In this document: positions 27,829-36,534 of the stretch, one piece after another
How the letters are laid out: every line of letters starts with the position of its first letter
Numbering within the stretch: position 1 is the first letter of the stretch
DNA from: Pseudoalteromonas sp. OOF1S-7
GTDB taxonomy: Bacteria; Pseudomonadota; Gammaproteobacteria; Enterobacterales; Alteromonadaceae
Direction of reading: 5' to 3'
Assembly (NCBI RefSeq): GCF_022347765.1
Contig: NZ_JAKRFZ010000005.1
Coordinates: forward strand, 248,001 to 312,000
DNA: 64,000 bases
Program-made: the position numbers and the translations under genes
The notes under the pieces: generated by a model
Told to the model about the DNA's origin: nothing
Databases searched by the model: none
What the model saw: only the letters and a program-made list of their open reading frames with translations

Positions 27829-27832
27829 GTAA
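27773..27832. repeat. 60-bp direct repeat copy 2, with two-step REP palindrome
   Basis: Second copy of the sequence at 26777-26836. The REP palindrome spans 27789-27828, 31 bases upstream of the RAYT start codon. Confidence 0.85.
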
Positions 27833-27859
27833 TACTCAATGGATTGAGGGTGACAAATT

Positions 27860-28831
27860 ATGCCAATGGCAAGGAAGAGACAGGTCAGCTTATCAGACAC
27901 TAAGTACTACCACTGCATATCCCGGTGTGTTCGCCGGGCATTTCTGTGCGGCAAAGACCGTGTAACGGGCAAGTCTTATGAACATCGTCGAGATTGGGTT
28001 GAGGAAAAATTGCTGACCCTTGCGAAGGTGTTTTGCATCGATGTGTGTGGCTACGCGGTTATGAGCAATCATACGCACATTGTGCTGTATGTGGATGATA
28101 AAAAAGCACAAAGGATATCAGACAGAGCAATAGTTCTTCGCTGGCATAAGTTGTTTAAGGGCAACTGGTTGACGCACAAATTCATTAGTGGTGATGAGCT
28201 GAGCGCATCCGAGCATAGTATGCTGGCAGCTGATATAGCTGAATTCAGATCCCGTCTTGCGAGCATCAGCTGGTTTATGCGGGTGCTTAATGAAGACATT
28301 GCTCGCAGAGCCAATAAAGAAGATGGTTGCACAGGTCGATTTTGGGAAGGAAGATTCAAGTCACAGGCTTTATTGGATGAAGCGGCACTGGCAGCATGCC
28401 TGGCTTATGTTGACCTGAACCCAGTCAGAGCCCAAATGGCAGATACACCGGAAACGTCAGACTACACCAGCATTAAAAAGCGTATTGAGCATGCACAGCA
28501 AGGTAAGCAACCCAAAAGCTTACTGCGTTTTGCTGGTAATCCAGGACAGCACAAGCCCAAAGGACTGCCGTTTGAGCTGACTTATTATATTCAACTGGTT
28601 GAGTTAACAGGCCGAAGCATGCGTGCAGATAAGCAGGGTTATATCAGCGATAGTCAGCCACTGCTGACACGATTGCAAATAGAGCCAGACAACTGGCTCA
28701 AACTGACTACGCAGTTTACAAAGGTCTTTCATGGTGCAGTGGGGCGAAAGCAAGCGATGACAGATTACTGTGAACATCTTCATAAAAGGCGACGAGCCAA
28801 CTTGACTCAGTGCGAGCGGTTGCTGGGCTAA
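27860..28831 (+). CDS. REP-associated tyrosine transposase (RAYT, Y1/HUH family)
   Basis: 323-residue single-strand endonuclease-type protein related to IS200/IS605 TnpA. Members move or maintain REP palindromes. It shows the HUH motif in MSNHTHIVLYV (about residues 70-80) and the YVDLNPVRA segment (about 190) typical of RAYTs, which includes the likely catalytic Tyr. Start ATG at 27860 is set by GAGGG 9 bases upstream. A cognate REP with a GTAG head lies directly upstream. Remnants of the same gene occur at 15545-15628 and 17965-18008. Confidence 0.9.
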   Translation: MPMARKRQVSLSDTKYYHCISRCVRRAFLCGKDRVTGKSYEHRRDWVEEKLLTLAKVFCIDVCGYAVMSNHTHIVLYVDDKKAQRISDRAIVLRWHKLFKGNWLTHKFISGDELSASEHSMLAADIAEFRSRLASISWFMRVLNEDIARRANKEDGCTGRFWEGRFKSQALLDEAALAACLAYVDLNPVRAQMADTPETSDYTSIKKRIEHAQQGKQPKSLLRFAGNPGQHKPKGLPFELTYYIQLVELTGRSMRADKQGYISDSQPLLTRLQIEPDNWLKLTTQFTKVFHGAVGRKQAMTDYCEHLHKRRRANLTQCERLLG

Positions 28832-29233
28832 CATGAATTAGTTCCGACCAGACCTGACATTTCGATTTTTCCAGGCTCAGGCTTGGGTGCGAACTCGTAT
28901 TGTCCGAATCTGATTATTCTTCAGTATTTCATAGTTAAACTTACAAGTTCCACTATCGGAAGCTTATAGAAAGCGTAACATTCAATAGCCTTGCATTGCG
29001 ACTTTGAGCCTGCCCACAATAGATGTGTGAATTTACTGGTGGGTGTCACTTAAAACTCTTTTATAGCCTTGCATTGTGACTTTGAACCTGCCCACAATAG
29101 ATGTGTGAATTTACTGGTGGGTGTCACTTAAAACTCTTTTCTTGGCTGTATTCTTGAGCGTTTTTAGTATGTTTCTTCAAGCCGTATCTGGCTTAGTTTC
29201 CACTTTAATATGAATGATGACGCCTGATTTAGC
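28832..29233. other. Non-coding stretch with a 78-bp tandem repeat
   Basis: About 400 bases between RAYT and the GNAT gene. The only clear structure is the two-unit tandem repeat at 28985-29140. No gene or RNA recognised. Confidence 0.6.
28985..29140. repeat. Two-copy 78-bp tandem repeat
   Basis: Units at 28985-29062 and 29063-29140 differ at two positions (transitions). Each contains TGCCCACAATAGATGTGTG and GGTGGGTGTCACTT. No open frame spans them. Confidence 0.9.
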
Positions 29234-29752
29234 TTACTGAAGCTGTTTAAAATAATAGCTGGTGGCATACAGATTTCCTTGTTGATCACTCACAAAATGG
29301 GGGATCTCTCCACTTTTGGTAAAGCCAACGGCCTGATAAAACTGTTCCGACTTATCACCACTTTGCGTATCCAACACTAAGAGTCTAATTCCCAGCTGAC
29401 TGGCATAGGCTTCAAGGTGATGCATCAGTATTTGGGCGATGCCCTGGCGTTGATAGTCCGGATGTACCAGTAACTTTTCCACTTCTGCACGATGCTGTCC
29501 GTTTTGTTTCTGACAGGGTACCAGTTGTACCGAGGCAACTAACTGTTGATCTATCAATGCGCCCAGCAAGACTCGTGTGTTGCCTAACAGCTCAGTGTTC
29601 ACCTGAGACCAGTAGTTGACCATCTGAGAACCTGAGATTGGGTGGTAGAACCCCAAGGAAGCACCCTGAGCGACACAGGCTTGCAATTGCCAGGCAAGTG
29701 CTTGCTGCAACATCGGGGTGATCTCGGCAAGGGGCTCAATTATGAGTGACAT
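29234..29752 (-). CDS. GNAT-family N-acetyltransferase
   Basis: 172 residues with the acetyl-CoA binding motif QRQGIAQILM (about 107-116) and later GNAT strands (LLVLDTQSGD, FYQAVGFTKSG). It should transfer an acetyl group to an amine on a small molecule or protein; substrate unknown. ATG at 29752 has an AAGGAG site lying within the 3' end of the preceding HTH gene, which overlaps it by 17 bases. Last gene of a three-ORF operon. Confidence 0.88.
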   Translation of the reverse strand: MSLIIEPLAEITPMLQQALAWQLQACVAQGASLGFYHPISGSQMVNYWSQVNTELLGNTRVLLGALIDQQLVASVQLVPCQKQNGQHRAEVEKLLVHPDYQRQGIAQILMHHLEAYASQLGIRLLVLDTQSGDKSEQFYQAVGFTKSGEIPHFVSDQQGNLYATSYYFKQLQ

Positions 29753-29996
29753 AATCAGGCTCCTTCATCCCTGCTAATTCTTCACGGATCTGGCGTAGCT
29801 GAGATTCCAGTCTCTGTTTTTGTTGTACAAGCAGCGAATAGCGAGATTGCGGCTGCTTGCGCCGCAGCGCCGCATAAAGTGTGCGCTGTGATAAGGCAAA
29901 CTGACTGGCTGCTTCATGAATGGTCAGTTGCTGGCTTTGTACCATATGCACCGCACGCAGCACACTGGGGTGAGTGGAAGAGAGTTTGGCGGCCAT
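29736..29996 (-). CDS. Small helix-turn-helix protein
   Basis: 86 residues. The first 45 resemble a psq/Fis-type helix-turn-helix (LTIHEAASQFALSQRTLYAALRR). The rest is a Gln/Arg/Glu-rich predicted coiled coil (about 50-78), suggesting a dimer. Probably a DNA-binding regulator of its own operon, though no target is known. ATG has GGAG 7 bases upstream and lies one base after the stop of a 33-residue ORF. Confidence 0.7.
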   Translation of the reverse strand: MAAKLSSTHPSVLRAVHMVQSQQLTIHEAASQFALSQRTLYAALRRKQPQSRYSLLVQQKQRLESQLRQIREELAGMKEPDYVTHN

Positions 29997-29997
29997 G

Positions 29998-30099
29998 TTA
30001 ATGCTCCGGACTAATACAGTAAATATCGTTGCCGGGTGGCCATCCTCGACACACTGTGTGCCAGATAGGACTCTGTATGTCGGTAAGTACAGGGGTCAT
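29998..30099 (-). CDS. 33-residue ORF heading the HTH-GNAT operon
   Basis: A short frame with ATG at 30099 behind GGAG, ending one base before the HTH start codon (TAA C ATG). The sequence has a Trp/Cys/Pro-rich middle (PIWHTVCRGWPPGNDIYCI) and two Cys. No signal peptide. It may be a translated leader that couples expression of the HTH gene, or a microprotein; not recognised. Confidence 0.4.
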   Translation of the reverse strand: MTPVLTDIQSPIWHTVCRGWPPGNDIYCISPEH

Positions 30100-30332
30100 G
30101 TTGTTCGCTCCTATTAGTCAATACACGCTGCCAAGGAATATTCATGCCAAAAATTAAAAAGATATATATTACAAATGGTTGGTGAAGATTTTAAGGTGGC
30201 GACAATCTTATATATGCACAATATTGATGCAATACAGTGACTATCTTGGTGCACATTGGATGTTTGTATTCGTCCCTTTTTGATAAACTCCCCGTGGAGC
30301 TATTTTTGAAAAGCATAATTATGGGAGCAATA

Positions 30333-30695
30333 ATGAAAAAAGTGATCGCGGCAACAGCATTGGTTCTGATGTCCACTTCGTCTTATGCACGAACGTCTAT
30401 ATGTAAGACGACGGCCACGGGTGTTGAGATAAACCGGTATGGTGAGGTACAGTTTAATACTTCCTCATTTGGCACGTCTAAGCCCGTCTGTAACGTGTCT
30501 CAGCAACTTGGCTATATCACTACAGAAACATGTAAAGTGATGTACAGTCAAATGCTCGCAGCGGTTATGGCACAGTCAACTATTACACTGTGGTTTGAAA
30601 CAACAGAAACGTGTGCTCAACTTCAGGAAGTGTATAAAAGCGGCTGGACGAGTTATCAAACTCATGGCTTTAAGCACTTTAGGATCAGCAACTAA
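30333..30695 (+). CDS. Small secreted cysteine-containing protein, paralogue of the 14944 gene
   Basis: 120 residues from ATG 30333 (GGAG 5 bases upstream); the same frame is open further upstream, but this start gives a clean signal peptide (about 19 residues, ending SYA). Mature protein has four Cys with the same spacing logic as the 14944 protein: early Cys, VCNV, TCK.MYSQML, TLWFE, late Cys, then Trp. Function unknown; probably periplasmic or secreted, with two disulfides. Confidence 0.75.
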   Translation: MKKVIAATALVLMSTSSYARTSICKTTATGVEINRYGEVQFNTSSFGTSKPVCNVSQQLGYITTETCKVMYSQMLAAVMAQSTITLWFETTETCAQLQEVYKSGWTSYQTHGFKHFRISN

Positions 30696-30703
30696 ATGCT
30701 GCA

Positions 30704-30738
30704 TTAAAAACGAGCCTACTTTTACAAGTAGTCTCGTT
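30704..30738 (-). terminator. Terminator of the lnt operon
   Basis: On the minus strand AACGAG-A-CTACTT, a 4-base loop, AAGTAG-G-CTCGTT, then TTTAA. It overlaps the lnt stop and lies convergent with the 30333 gene. Confidence 0.7.
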
Positions 30739-32302
30739 CAACCCGGCACTTCAATCTGGTCAAGCCTTTCTCTAACACAATGAACCCAGCCAGAAACACC
30801 AACAATACCCAAACCCACTTATTCCCGTGCTGACTATAAAAGCTGTCTCCATGAATCAGTTTTACGTCCAGTAACATCGTTTCCTCAACAAACTGAGGGA
30901 GCGTATGCTGAGTCTGGCTGAGCGGATCGTAAATTCCACTGATCCCATTATTGGTTACTCTGATCAGAGGGCGTTGTAGCTCCAGCGCACGCATGCGGGC
31001 TATTTGCATATGCTGATGCGGGCCGTGCGAGTCACCAAACCAGGCGTCGTTGCTCACGGTAAAGAGCATATCCGACTCACTGGTGTAATTGTTTCTCACC
31101 AGTTCGCTGAAGGCAATTTCGTAGCAGATAGCAGGTAAAATATGCAGCCCGTTGGCTATCAGGTTCGGCTGCTGCGCTTCGCCTCGCGAGAAGGATGACA
31201 TGGCCAGGTTGAATAACGGCGCAATGGGTCGCAACCAGGTTTCGAACGGGACAAATTCTCCGATCGGCAATAGCTGGTGTTTCTGGTAACGGTTAGGGTG
31301 CAAATAGCGATAGTGACCTTGCTCATCCTCTGCATGCTGTTTACCAACCACAATCAAAGTGTTATAGACATTGCGGGTATCAAATTGATAATCCGGAATG
31401 CCGGTAATGAGTGCGCTTTGATTAAACGCGGCGGCTTTATCCAGATTGTGTAAAAAGTCGAACGCTAAGTCTTCCAGCTCAGGAATGGCAGCTTCCGGCC
31501 AGACAACTAAGTCGGCCTGCTGCCACAATGGGCGGGTCATGTCCTGATATTTAGACATAGTCGGCCAGAACTGCTCAGGCTCCCAGCGCAGGCTTTGCTG
31601 AATATTGCCCTGAACCAGCAAGGTTCGGGTTTGCTCGCCGTTATAGTGCACCGGATTATCCGCTAGGCGTGTAAACAGGGTGAGTGCCAGCACAGGCAGC
31701 AGGGCAATTATGGTCAGCTGATAGCGCCTTTGCCAAAGCAGGTAGTACAGCAGCGCGCCAAGTAACACACAAACCAGGGTCAGGCCAAACTCGCCAATCC
31801 AGGGAGCAAGCATGTTAAGTGGTGCGTCGGTCTGGCTATAGCCAAAGCTCAGCCACGGGAACCCAGTCAGTAAGGTGCCACGCAGGTATTCAAATATCGC
31901 GAACCCACTTAGCAGCAGCGCAATGCGTTGCCAGGGTTTATCCGAAAAACGTGTTGCCAGGGCAAACGCCAGCGCAGGGTAAATCGCCAGATAGGCACAG
32001 AGCAGGCCCATTAACAATAATGAAGCCGGTAAGGGCAGCCCCCCGAACTGGGCGATGGAAACATGTACCCAGCTTATTCCGGCTGCAAACCAGCCAAAGC
32101 CAAATAAAAAGCCATATTTCGCGGCGTGTCGGGTTGTGGGCTGATCGGTGACAAAACACGCTACTGCGAGCGCTACAAAAGTCAGGGGCCAGAGGCCAAA
32201 CGGGGCATAACTAAAGGTCAGTGAGGCACCGCTAAGCAGTGCCAGCCACGCAAACTTGTCTTTCAGTAAGGTGGTGAGTTTATTCGAAAACGTCTTCAAC
32301 AT
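30722..32302 (-). CDS. lnt: Apolipoprotein N-acyltransferase
   Basis: Adds the third acyl chain to the N-terminal Cys of lipoproteins, in the inner membrane with its active site facing the periplasm. 526 residues: about six transmembrane segments in the first 200, then a nitrilase-fold domain (about 225-480) with the catalytic Glu in VVWPEAAIPE and Cys in LPAICYEIAF, and a final membrane anchor. Its start overlaps the corC 3' end by 23 bases. Conserved ybeZ-ybeY-corC-lnt order. Confidence 0.95.
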   Translation of the reverse strand: MLKTFSNKLTTLLKDKFAWLALLSGASLTFSYAPFGLWPLTFVALAVACFVTDQPTTRHAAKYGFLFGFGWFAAGISWVHVSIAQFGGLPLPASLLLMGLLCAYLAIYPALAFALATRFSDKPWQRIALLLSGFAIFEYLRGTLLTGFPWLSFGYSQTDAPLNMLAPWIGEFGLTLVCVLLGALLYYLLWQRRYQLTIIALLPVLALTLFTRLADNPVHYNGEQTRTLLVQGNIQQSLRWEPEQFWPTMSKYQDMTRPLWQQADLVVWPEAAIPELEDLAFDFLHNLDKAAAFNQSALITGIPDYQFDTRNVYNTLIVVGKQHAEDEQGHYRYLHPNRYQKHQLLPIGEFVPFETWLRPIAPLFNLAMSSFSRGEAQQPNLIANGLHILPAICYEIAFSELVRNNYTSESDMLFTVSNDAWFGDSHGPHQHMQIARMRALELQRPLIRVTNNGISGIYDPLSQTQHTLPQFVEETMLLDVKLIHGDSFYSQHGNKWVWVLLVFLAGFIVLEKGLTRLKCRVERDYL

Positions 32303-33158
32303 GTTCAGCTTTTGGCATGGTCACCTGTAACTGCAAAATACGGCGATTGTCCGAGTTGGTAACCTTGAACTGCAAAGGTGCAATATCAATGGTTTCGCCC
32401 CGGCTTGGCATATGGCCAAAAGCATGCAAGATGATCCCGCCTATGGTGTCGGCTTCTTGCGTGTCATATTCCGTTTTAAAGAAGTCGTTGAATTCATCTA
32501 ATGGGGTAAGAGCCTGAACGTTGAACACGTGTTTAGAGAGCTGGCGAATGGCCTGCTGTTCGTCTTCATTGTCGTGCTCATCTTCAATTTCACCTACGAT
32601 GGTTTCCAGAATATCTTCGATGGTCACCAGGCCCGAAACACCACCATACTCATCAATAACAATGGCCATGTGATAGCGTTTTTGACGGAACTCATTGAGC
32701 AGCGCATCAACACGTTTACTTTCTGGTACCACAACGGCAGGTCGCAAGTATTCACGGATGGTTGGCAGTTCACTGTCGCGCTGAACAATCAGCGGTAGCA
32801 GATCTTTGGCCAGTAAAATGCCTTCGACATGATCTTTGTCTTCGCAAATGACTGGAAAGCGCGAATGGCTGGATTCAACCATAGCGGGTAACTGCGACTC
32901 CAGGTCCTGATCAATATCCAGCGTCACCATTTGTGAGCGCGGGATCATGATGTCACGGACTTTCAGTTCAGAAACACTGAGTACGCCTTCCATCATGTCT
33001 TTGGTTTCAGGGTCGATCAGGGCTCGTTCCTGCGCGTCGGCAATTACTTCTACCAACTCTTCTTTATTTTGGGGTTCCCCTTGCAGCATCTGAGTGATGC
33101 GTCCCAGCCAGGTCTTGCTCGAAGAACCCTGACTACTTTGCGAGTTTTCGTCGCTCAT
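32280..33158 (-). CDS. corC: CorC/YbeX-family CBS-domain protein
   Basis: 292 residues: two CBS domains (about 70-190, starting VRDIMIPRSQMV) and a C-terminal CorC/HlyC transporter-associated domain (about 205-285). In E. coli linked to magnesium/cobalt handling and ribosome-related functions. Cytosolic; no membrane segments. Lies 22 bases after ybeY and overlaps lnt. Confidence 0.93.
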   Translation of the reverse strand: MSDENSQSSQGSSSKTWLGRITQMLQGEPQNKEELVEVIADAQERALIDPETKDMMEGVLSVSELKVRDIMIPRSQMVTLDIDQDLESQLPAMVESSHSRFPVICEDKDHVEGILLAKDLLPLIVQRDSELPTIREYLRPAVVVPESKRVDALLNEFRQKRYHMAIVIDEYGGVSGLVTIEDILETIVGEIEDEHDNEDEQQAIRQLSKHVFNVQALTPLDEFNDFFKTEYDTQEADTIGGIILHAFGHMPSRGETIDIAPLQFKVTNSDNRRILQLQVTMPKAEHVEDVFE

Positions 33159-33180
33159 TGCGGTGTGTTACTCCAGTCGG

Positions 33181-33639
33181 TTAAACGTCATCTCGATATG
33201 GGTCAGCAATGCCCAGATCGGCTAAGAATTCTTTTTCAAGACTTTCCATTTCATCGGCGTCCTGTTCATTTATATGGTCAAAGCCCAACAAATGCAAGCA
33301 CCCGTGTACCACCATGTGGGCAAAATGGTCGTGGAAAGTTTTTTCCTGTTCTTCGGCCTCACGAAAAACTACCTGAGGACAAATAATTAGGTCGCCAACT
33401 AAAGGCAGCTCAATTCCAGGCGGCGCTTCAAAAGGAAAAGACAGCACATTGGTTGGCTTGTCTTTGCCACGGTACTGGCTGTTCAGTTCCTGGCTTTCCG
33501 CTTCGTCTGCAATTCGTATTGTGACCTCAGCCTCTTCCTTATACGCAAGGAGTGCTTTTTCGGCCCACAACTGAAATTGTTCAGCAGAGGGCAGGTTGGC
33601 GAAGTCACTGGCAATCTGTAGATCTACCTCAAGCGACAT
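33181..33639 (-). CDS. ybeY: rRNA maturation endoribonuclease YbeY
   Basis: 152 residues, single domain. Zinc-binding motif [15 protein letters not shown] (three His) near residues 108-122. Needed for 16S rRNA 3' end processing and 70S quality control. Its ATG overlaps the ybeZ stop by one base. Confidence 0.96.
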   Translation of the reverse strand: MSLEVDLQIASDFANLPSAEQFQLWAEKALLAYKEEAEVTIRIADEAESQELNSQYRGKDKPTNVLSFPFEAPPGIELPLVGDLIICPQVVFREAEEQEKTFHDHFAHMVVHGCLHLLGFDHINEQDADEMESLEKEFLADLGIADPYRDDV

Positions 33640-34721
33640 TATGAGCGCTCCTCGTCATTGGCATTCGGCTGTGTATCAGCTGGCGCGGTATTGGCCTGTG
33701 CCTGTAATCTTGCCTGCTGTTTGTTAAACTTTTCCTTTCGCTCGGCTTCTTCTTTTTTCTCATAGGCTTCAACAATGCGTGCCACCACTGGGTGACGCAC
33801 CACATCATGCGACTTAAAGAAGTTAAACGAAATCTCGTCTACCTCACCCAGCACATCAATGGCGTGGCGCAAGCCAGAACGCGCACCGCGTGGTAAATCC
33901 ACCTGAGTGATATCACCGGTGATCACCGCTTTGGAATTAAAGCCAATCCGGGTCAGGAACATTTTCATCTGCTCTGTGGTGGTGTTCTGGCTTTCATCCA
34001 GAATAATAAAGGCGTCGTTCAGTGTCCGGCCTCGCATGTATGCCAGAGGTGCCACTTCTATCACGTTCTTTTCGATCAGGCGCTCGACCTTTTCAAAGCC
34101 CAGCATTTCGAACAGGGCGTCGTACAGCGGGCGCAAATATGGGTCTATCTTTTGCGTCAGGTCGCCGGGCAAGAAACCGAGTTTTTCGCCGGCTTCAACG
34201 GCCGGACGAGTCAGCAGAATACGACGAATTTCCTGACGTTCCAGGGCATCTACCGCCGCTGCTACCGCCAGGTAAGTTTTACCTGTGCCCGCCGGACCGA
34301 TACCAAAACAGATGTCATGAGTCAGAATATTCGCCACATACAGGCTCTGGTTAGGGTTGCGAGGCTTAACCACACCACGACGTGTTTTGATAAACACTTC
34401 TTTTTCCCACACATCCGGGGCTTCCTGCTCCAGGCAGTTCGCTTCGGTGATAGCCAGATGAACCTGATCCGGTTCTATATCTGCAAACTTGCCGCGTACG
34501 GGCTGGGTTTCGACATACAGAGATTTCAAGATGTCGACGGCGGCTTTTGCCACAACTGGCTGGCCGGTGACTTTAAACCAGTTATCTCTGTGGGTAATCT
34601 CTATGCCCAGACGACGTTCGATTTGCTTCAGGTTGTCATCAAAAGGCCCGCATAAAGAAGATAGGCGGTGATTGTCGGAGGGTTCCAGATAAAATTCGAT
34701 ATTCTTGACTTGGTTACTCAA
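33639..34721 (-). CDS. ybeZ: PhoH-like ATPase YbeZ
   Basis: 360 residues. PhoH-type P-loop ATPase with Walker A GPAGTGKT (about 140) and Walker B FIILDES (about 238). An N-terminal KH-like region precedes it, and a Glu/Lys/Gln-rich tail ends it. Works with YbeY in RNA metabolism. First gene after the miaB terminator hairpin, with about 50 bases between. Confidence 0.93.
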   Translation of the reverse strand: MSNQVKNIEFYLEPSDNHRLSSLCGPFDDNLKQIERRLGIEITHRDNWFKVTGQPVVAKAAVDILKSLYVETQPVRGKFADIEPDQVHLAITEANCLEQEAPDVWEKEVFIKTRRGVVKPRNPNQSLYVANILTHDICFGIGPAGTGKTYLAVAAAVDALERQEIRRILLTRPAVEAGEKLGFLPGDLTQKIDPYLRPLYDALFEMLGFEKVERLIEKNVIEVAPLAYMRGRTLNDAFIILDESQNTTTEQMKMFLTRIGFNSKAVITGDITQVDLPRGARSGLRHAIDVLGEVDEISFNFFKSHDVVRHPVVARIVEAYEKKEEAERKEKFNKQQARLQAQANTAPADTQPNANDEERS

Positions 34722-34740
34722 AACAACTTCCTAATAACAA

Positions 34741-34762
34741 GACGCCAGCATCAGCTGGCGTC
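34741..34762 (-). terminator. Hairpin between miaB and ybeZ
   Basis: Perfect 9-bp stem GACGCCAGC/GCTGGCGTC with a 4-base loop. On the minus strand it is followed by TTGTTATT, a weak T-tract. Probably a partial terminator or processing site in the miaB-ybeZ transcript. Confidence 0.55.
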
Positions 34763-34774
34763 GAAATTCCAAGA

Positions 34775-36208
34775 CTAAGGCGTAAAGGTCGCTACACCCA
34801 GTTCGTTGGCTTCAGGTTCTGCCGGGGCACGATTTAAGATATCAGATGGCGCCACATCACGGCGTAAGTCCATCTCAGCTTCGGTCCTGATCAGCTCACC
34901 ACGTAGCGAGTTTGGCAGCGCTTCTGTGATACGTACATCAACAAACTGACCGATCACTGAGTGAGGACCTTCAAAGTTCACCACTCGGTTATTCTCGGTA
35001 CGGCCACGCAATTCCATCGGGTTCTTTTTCGACGGACCTTCGACCAGAATACGCTGCTCAGTGCCATGCATTTTGCGGCTGATATCCTGCGCCATTTGAT
35101 TAATGCGGTTTTGTAACAAGTACAAACGCTCTTTCTTTTCCTGTTCGGTAACATCATCAGGCAAGTCAGACGCTGGCGTGCCTGGACGCGCTGAATAGAT
35201 AAAGCTGAAACTCATATCAAAGCCAATGTCGTTGATCAGATTCATAGTCGCTTCGAAATCCGCTTTGCTTTCGCCCGGGAAGCCAATGATGAAGTCAGAA
35301 CTCATGCTCAGGTTCGGACGGACCTTGCGCAGCTTGCGGATAGTCGACTTGTACTCAAGCGCCGTATGGCCACGCTTCATCAGGTTCAGAATGCGGTCTG
35401 AGCCACTTTGAACCGGTAAGTGCAGGTGATCAACCAGCTCTGGCACGTCCGCGTATGCGTCGATGATGTCTGGTGTGAACTCAACCGGGTGTGAGGTGGT
35501 GTAACGAATACGGTCGATGCCATCAATGGCCGCCACAAAACGCAACAGATCAGAGAAATAGCAAATTTCGCCATCGTGCATTTCGCCGCGATAGGCGTTT
35601 ACGTTCTGACCCAACAGGTTCACCTCACGCACACCTTGCTCTGCCAGCTGGGCAACTTCTAATAAAACATCATCAAGTGGACGGCTTACTTCTTCACCAC
35701 GAGTATAAGGTACAACGCAGAAAGTACAGTATTTAGAGCAGCCTTCCATAATAGAGACAAAGGCACTCGGACCTTCTGCTTTTGGCTCTGGCAGGCGGTC
35801 AAATTTCTCGATTTCCGGGAATGAAATATCGACCACAGAGCCTTGCTTGCTCTGCACTTGTTTGATCATTTCCGGCAGACGGTGCAAAGTTTGCGGGCCA
35901 AACACGATATCAACAAAGGGTGCACGTTGACGAATGGTATCGCCTTCCTGAGACGCCACACAGCCACCGACACCAATGACCAGATCCGGGTTGTCGTCTT
36001 TGAGCAGTTTCCAGCGACCCAGTTGGTGGAATACTTTTTCCTGTGCTTTTTCACGAATTGAACAGGTATTGAGTAGGATCACATCCGCTTGCTCAGCTTC
36101 TTCTGTTAGCTGATAGCCGTTGGTGGAGTCAAGCAGATCCGCCATTTTCTGGGAGTCATACTCGTTCATCTGACAGCCCCAGGTTTTGATATGCAACTTT
36201 TTACTCAT
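34775..36208 (-). CDS. miaB: tRNA-2-methylthio-N6-dimethylallyladenosine synthase
   Basis: 477-residue radical SAM methylthiotransferase acting on i6A37 of tRNAs that read UNN codons. N-terminal UPF0004 domain with Cys in WGCQMN, TCSI and GGCVA; radical SAM CxxxCxxC in [10 protein letters not shown] (about 155-165); C-terminal TRAM domain (about 375-445). Same neighbourhood as in E. coli (ubiF divergent, ybeZ downstream). Confidence 0.97.
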   Translation of the reverse strand: MSKKLHIKTWGCQMNEYDSQKMADLLDSTNGYQLTEEAEQADVILLNTCSIREKAQEKVFHQLGRWKLLKDDNPDLVIGVGGCVASQEGDTIRQRAPFVDIVFGPQTLHRLPEMIKQVQSKQGSVVDISFPEIEKFDRLPEPKAEGPSAFVSIMEGCSKYCTFCVVPYTRGEEVSRPLDDVLLEVAQLAEQGVREVNLLGQNVNAYRGEMHDGEICYFSDLLRFVAAIDGIDRIRYTTSHPVEFTPDIIDAYADVPELVDHLHLPVQSGSDRILNLMKRGHTALEYKSTIRKLRKVRPNLSMSSDFIIGFPGESKADFEATMNLINDIGFDMSFSFIYSARPGTPASDLPDDVTEQEKKERLYLLQNRINQMAQDISRKMHGTEQRILVEGPSKKNPMELRGRTENNRVVNFEGPHSVIGQFVDVRITEALPNSLRGELIRTEAEMDLRRDVAPSDILNRAPAEPEANELGVATFTP

Positions 36209-36534
36209 TGAAATAATGCCTCGTTTTCAACTCGGTGAATAGCACGGTGTGCGACGCTAAAACAACTAATATCACTAAGCCGACCCGCTCATCACCTGTG
36301 CTAATACAGAGCATAACCTGTATCTTTGCCAGAATCTTGCGTGAAATTAGTTTAAAGGACGCGTATTTTATATGACCTAATGACACTAGCCAAGTATAGT
36401 TTTTAACTTTAGAAACCAAGATCAAGGCATCTTGTATTTGCTCGGCTACACTATGCAGGGCTGTGAACCTTTCATAGCGAATTGGGTTACAATAGCAGGA
36501 TATGACTTAGCAAGCAGAACTAAGGAAAAAGGGT
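36209..36534. promoter_or_regulatory. miaB/ubiF divergent intergenic region
   Basis: 326 bases between divergent genes. Presumably holds both promoters. I see no RNA gene, no strong hairpin and no convincing small ORF; a 74-codon minus-strand frame here has no ribosome site and an unconvincing composition. Confidence 0.5.

Noticed and set aside
36201..36425. 74-codon ORF in the miaB/ubiF gap
   Set aside because: No ribosome site, overlaps the miaB start, composition not convincing.
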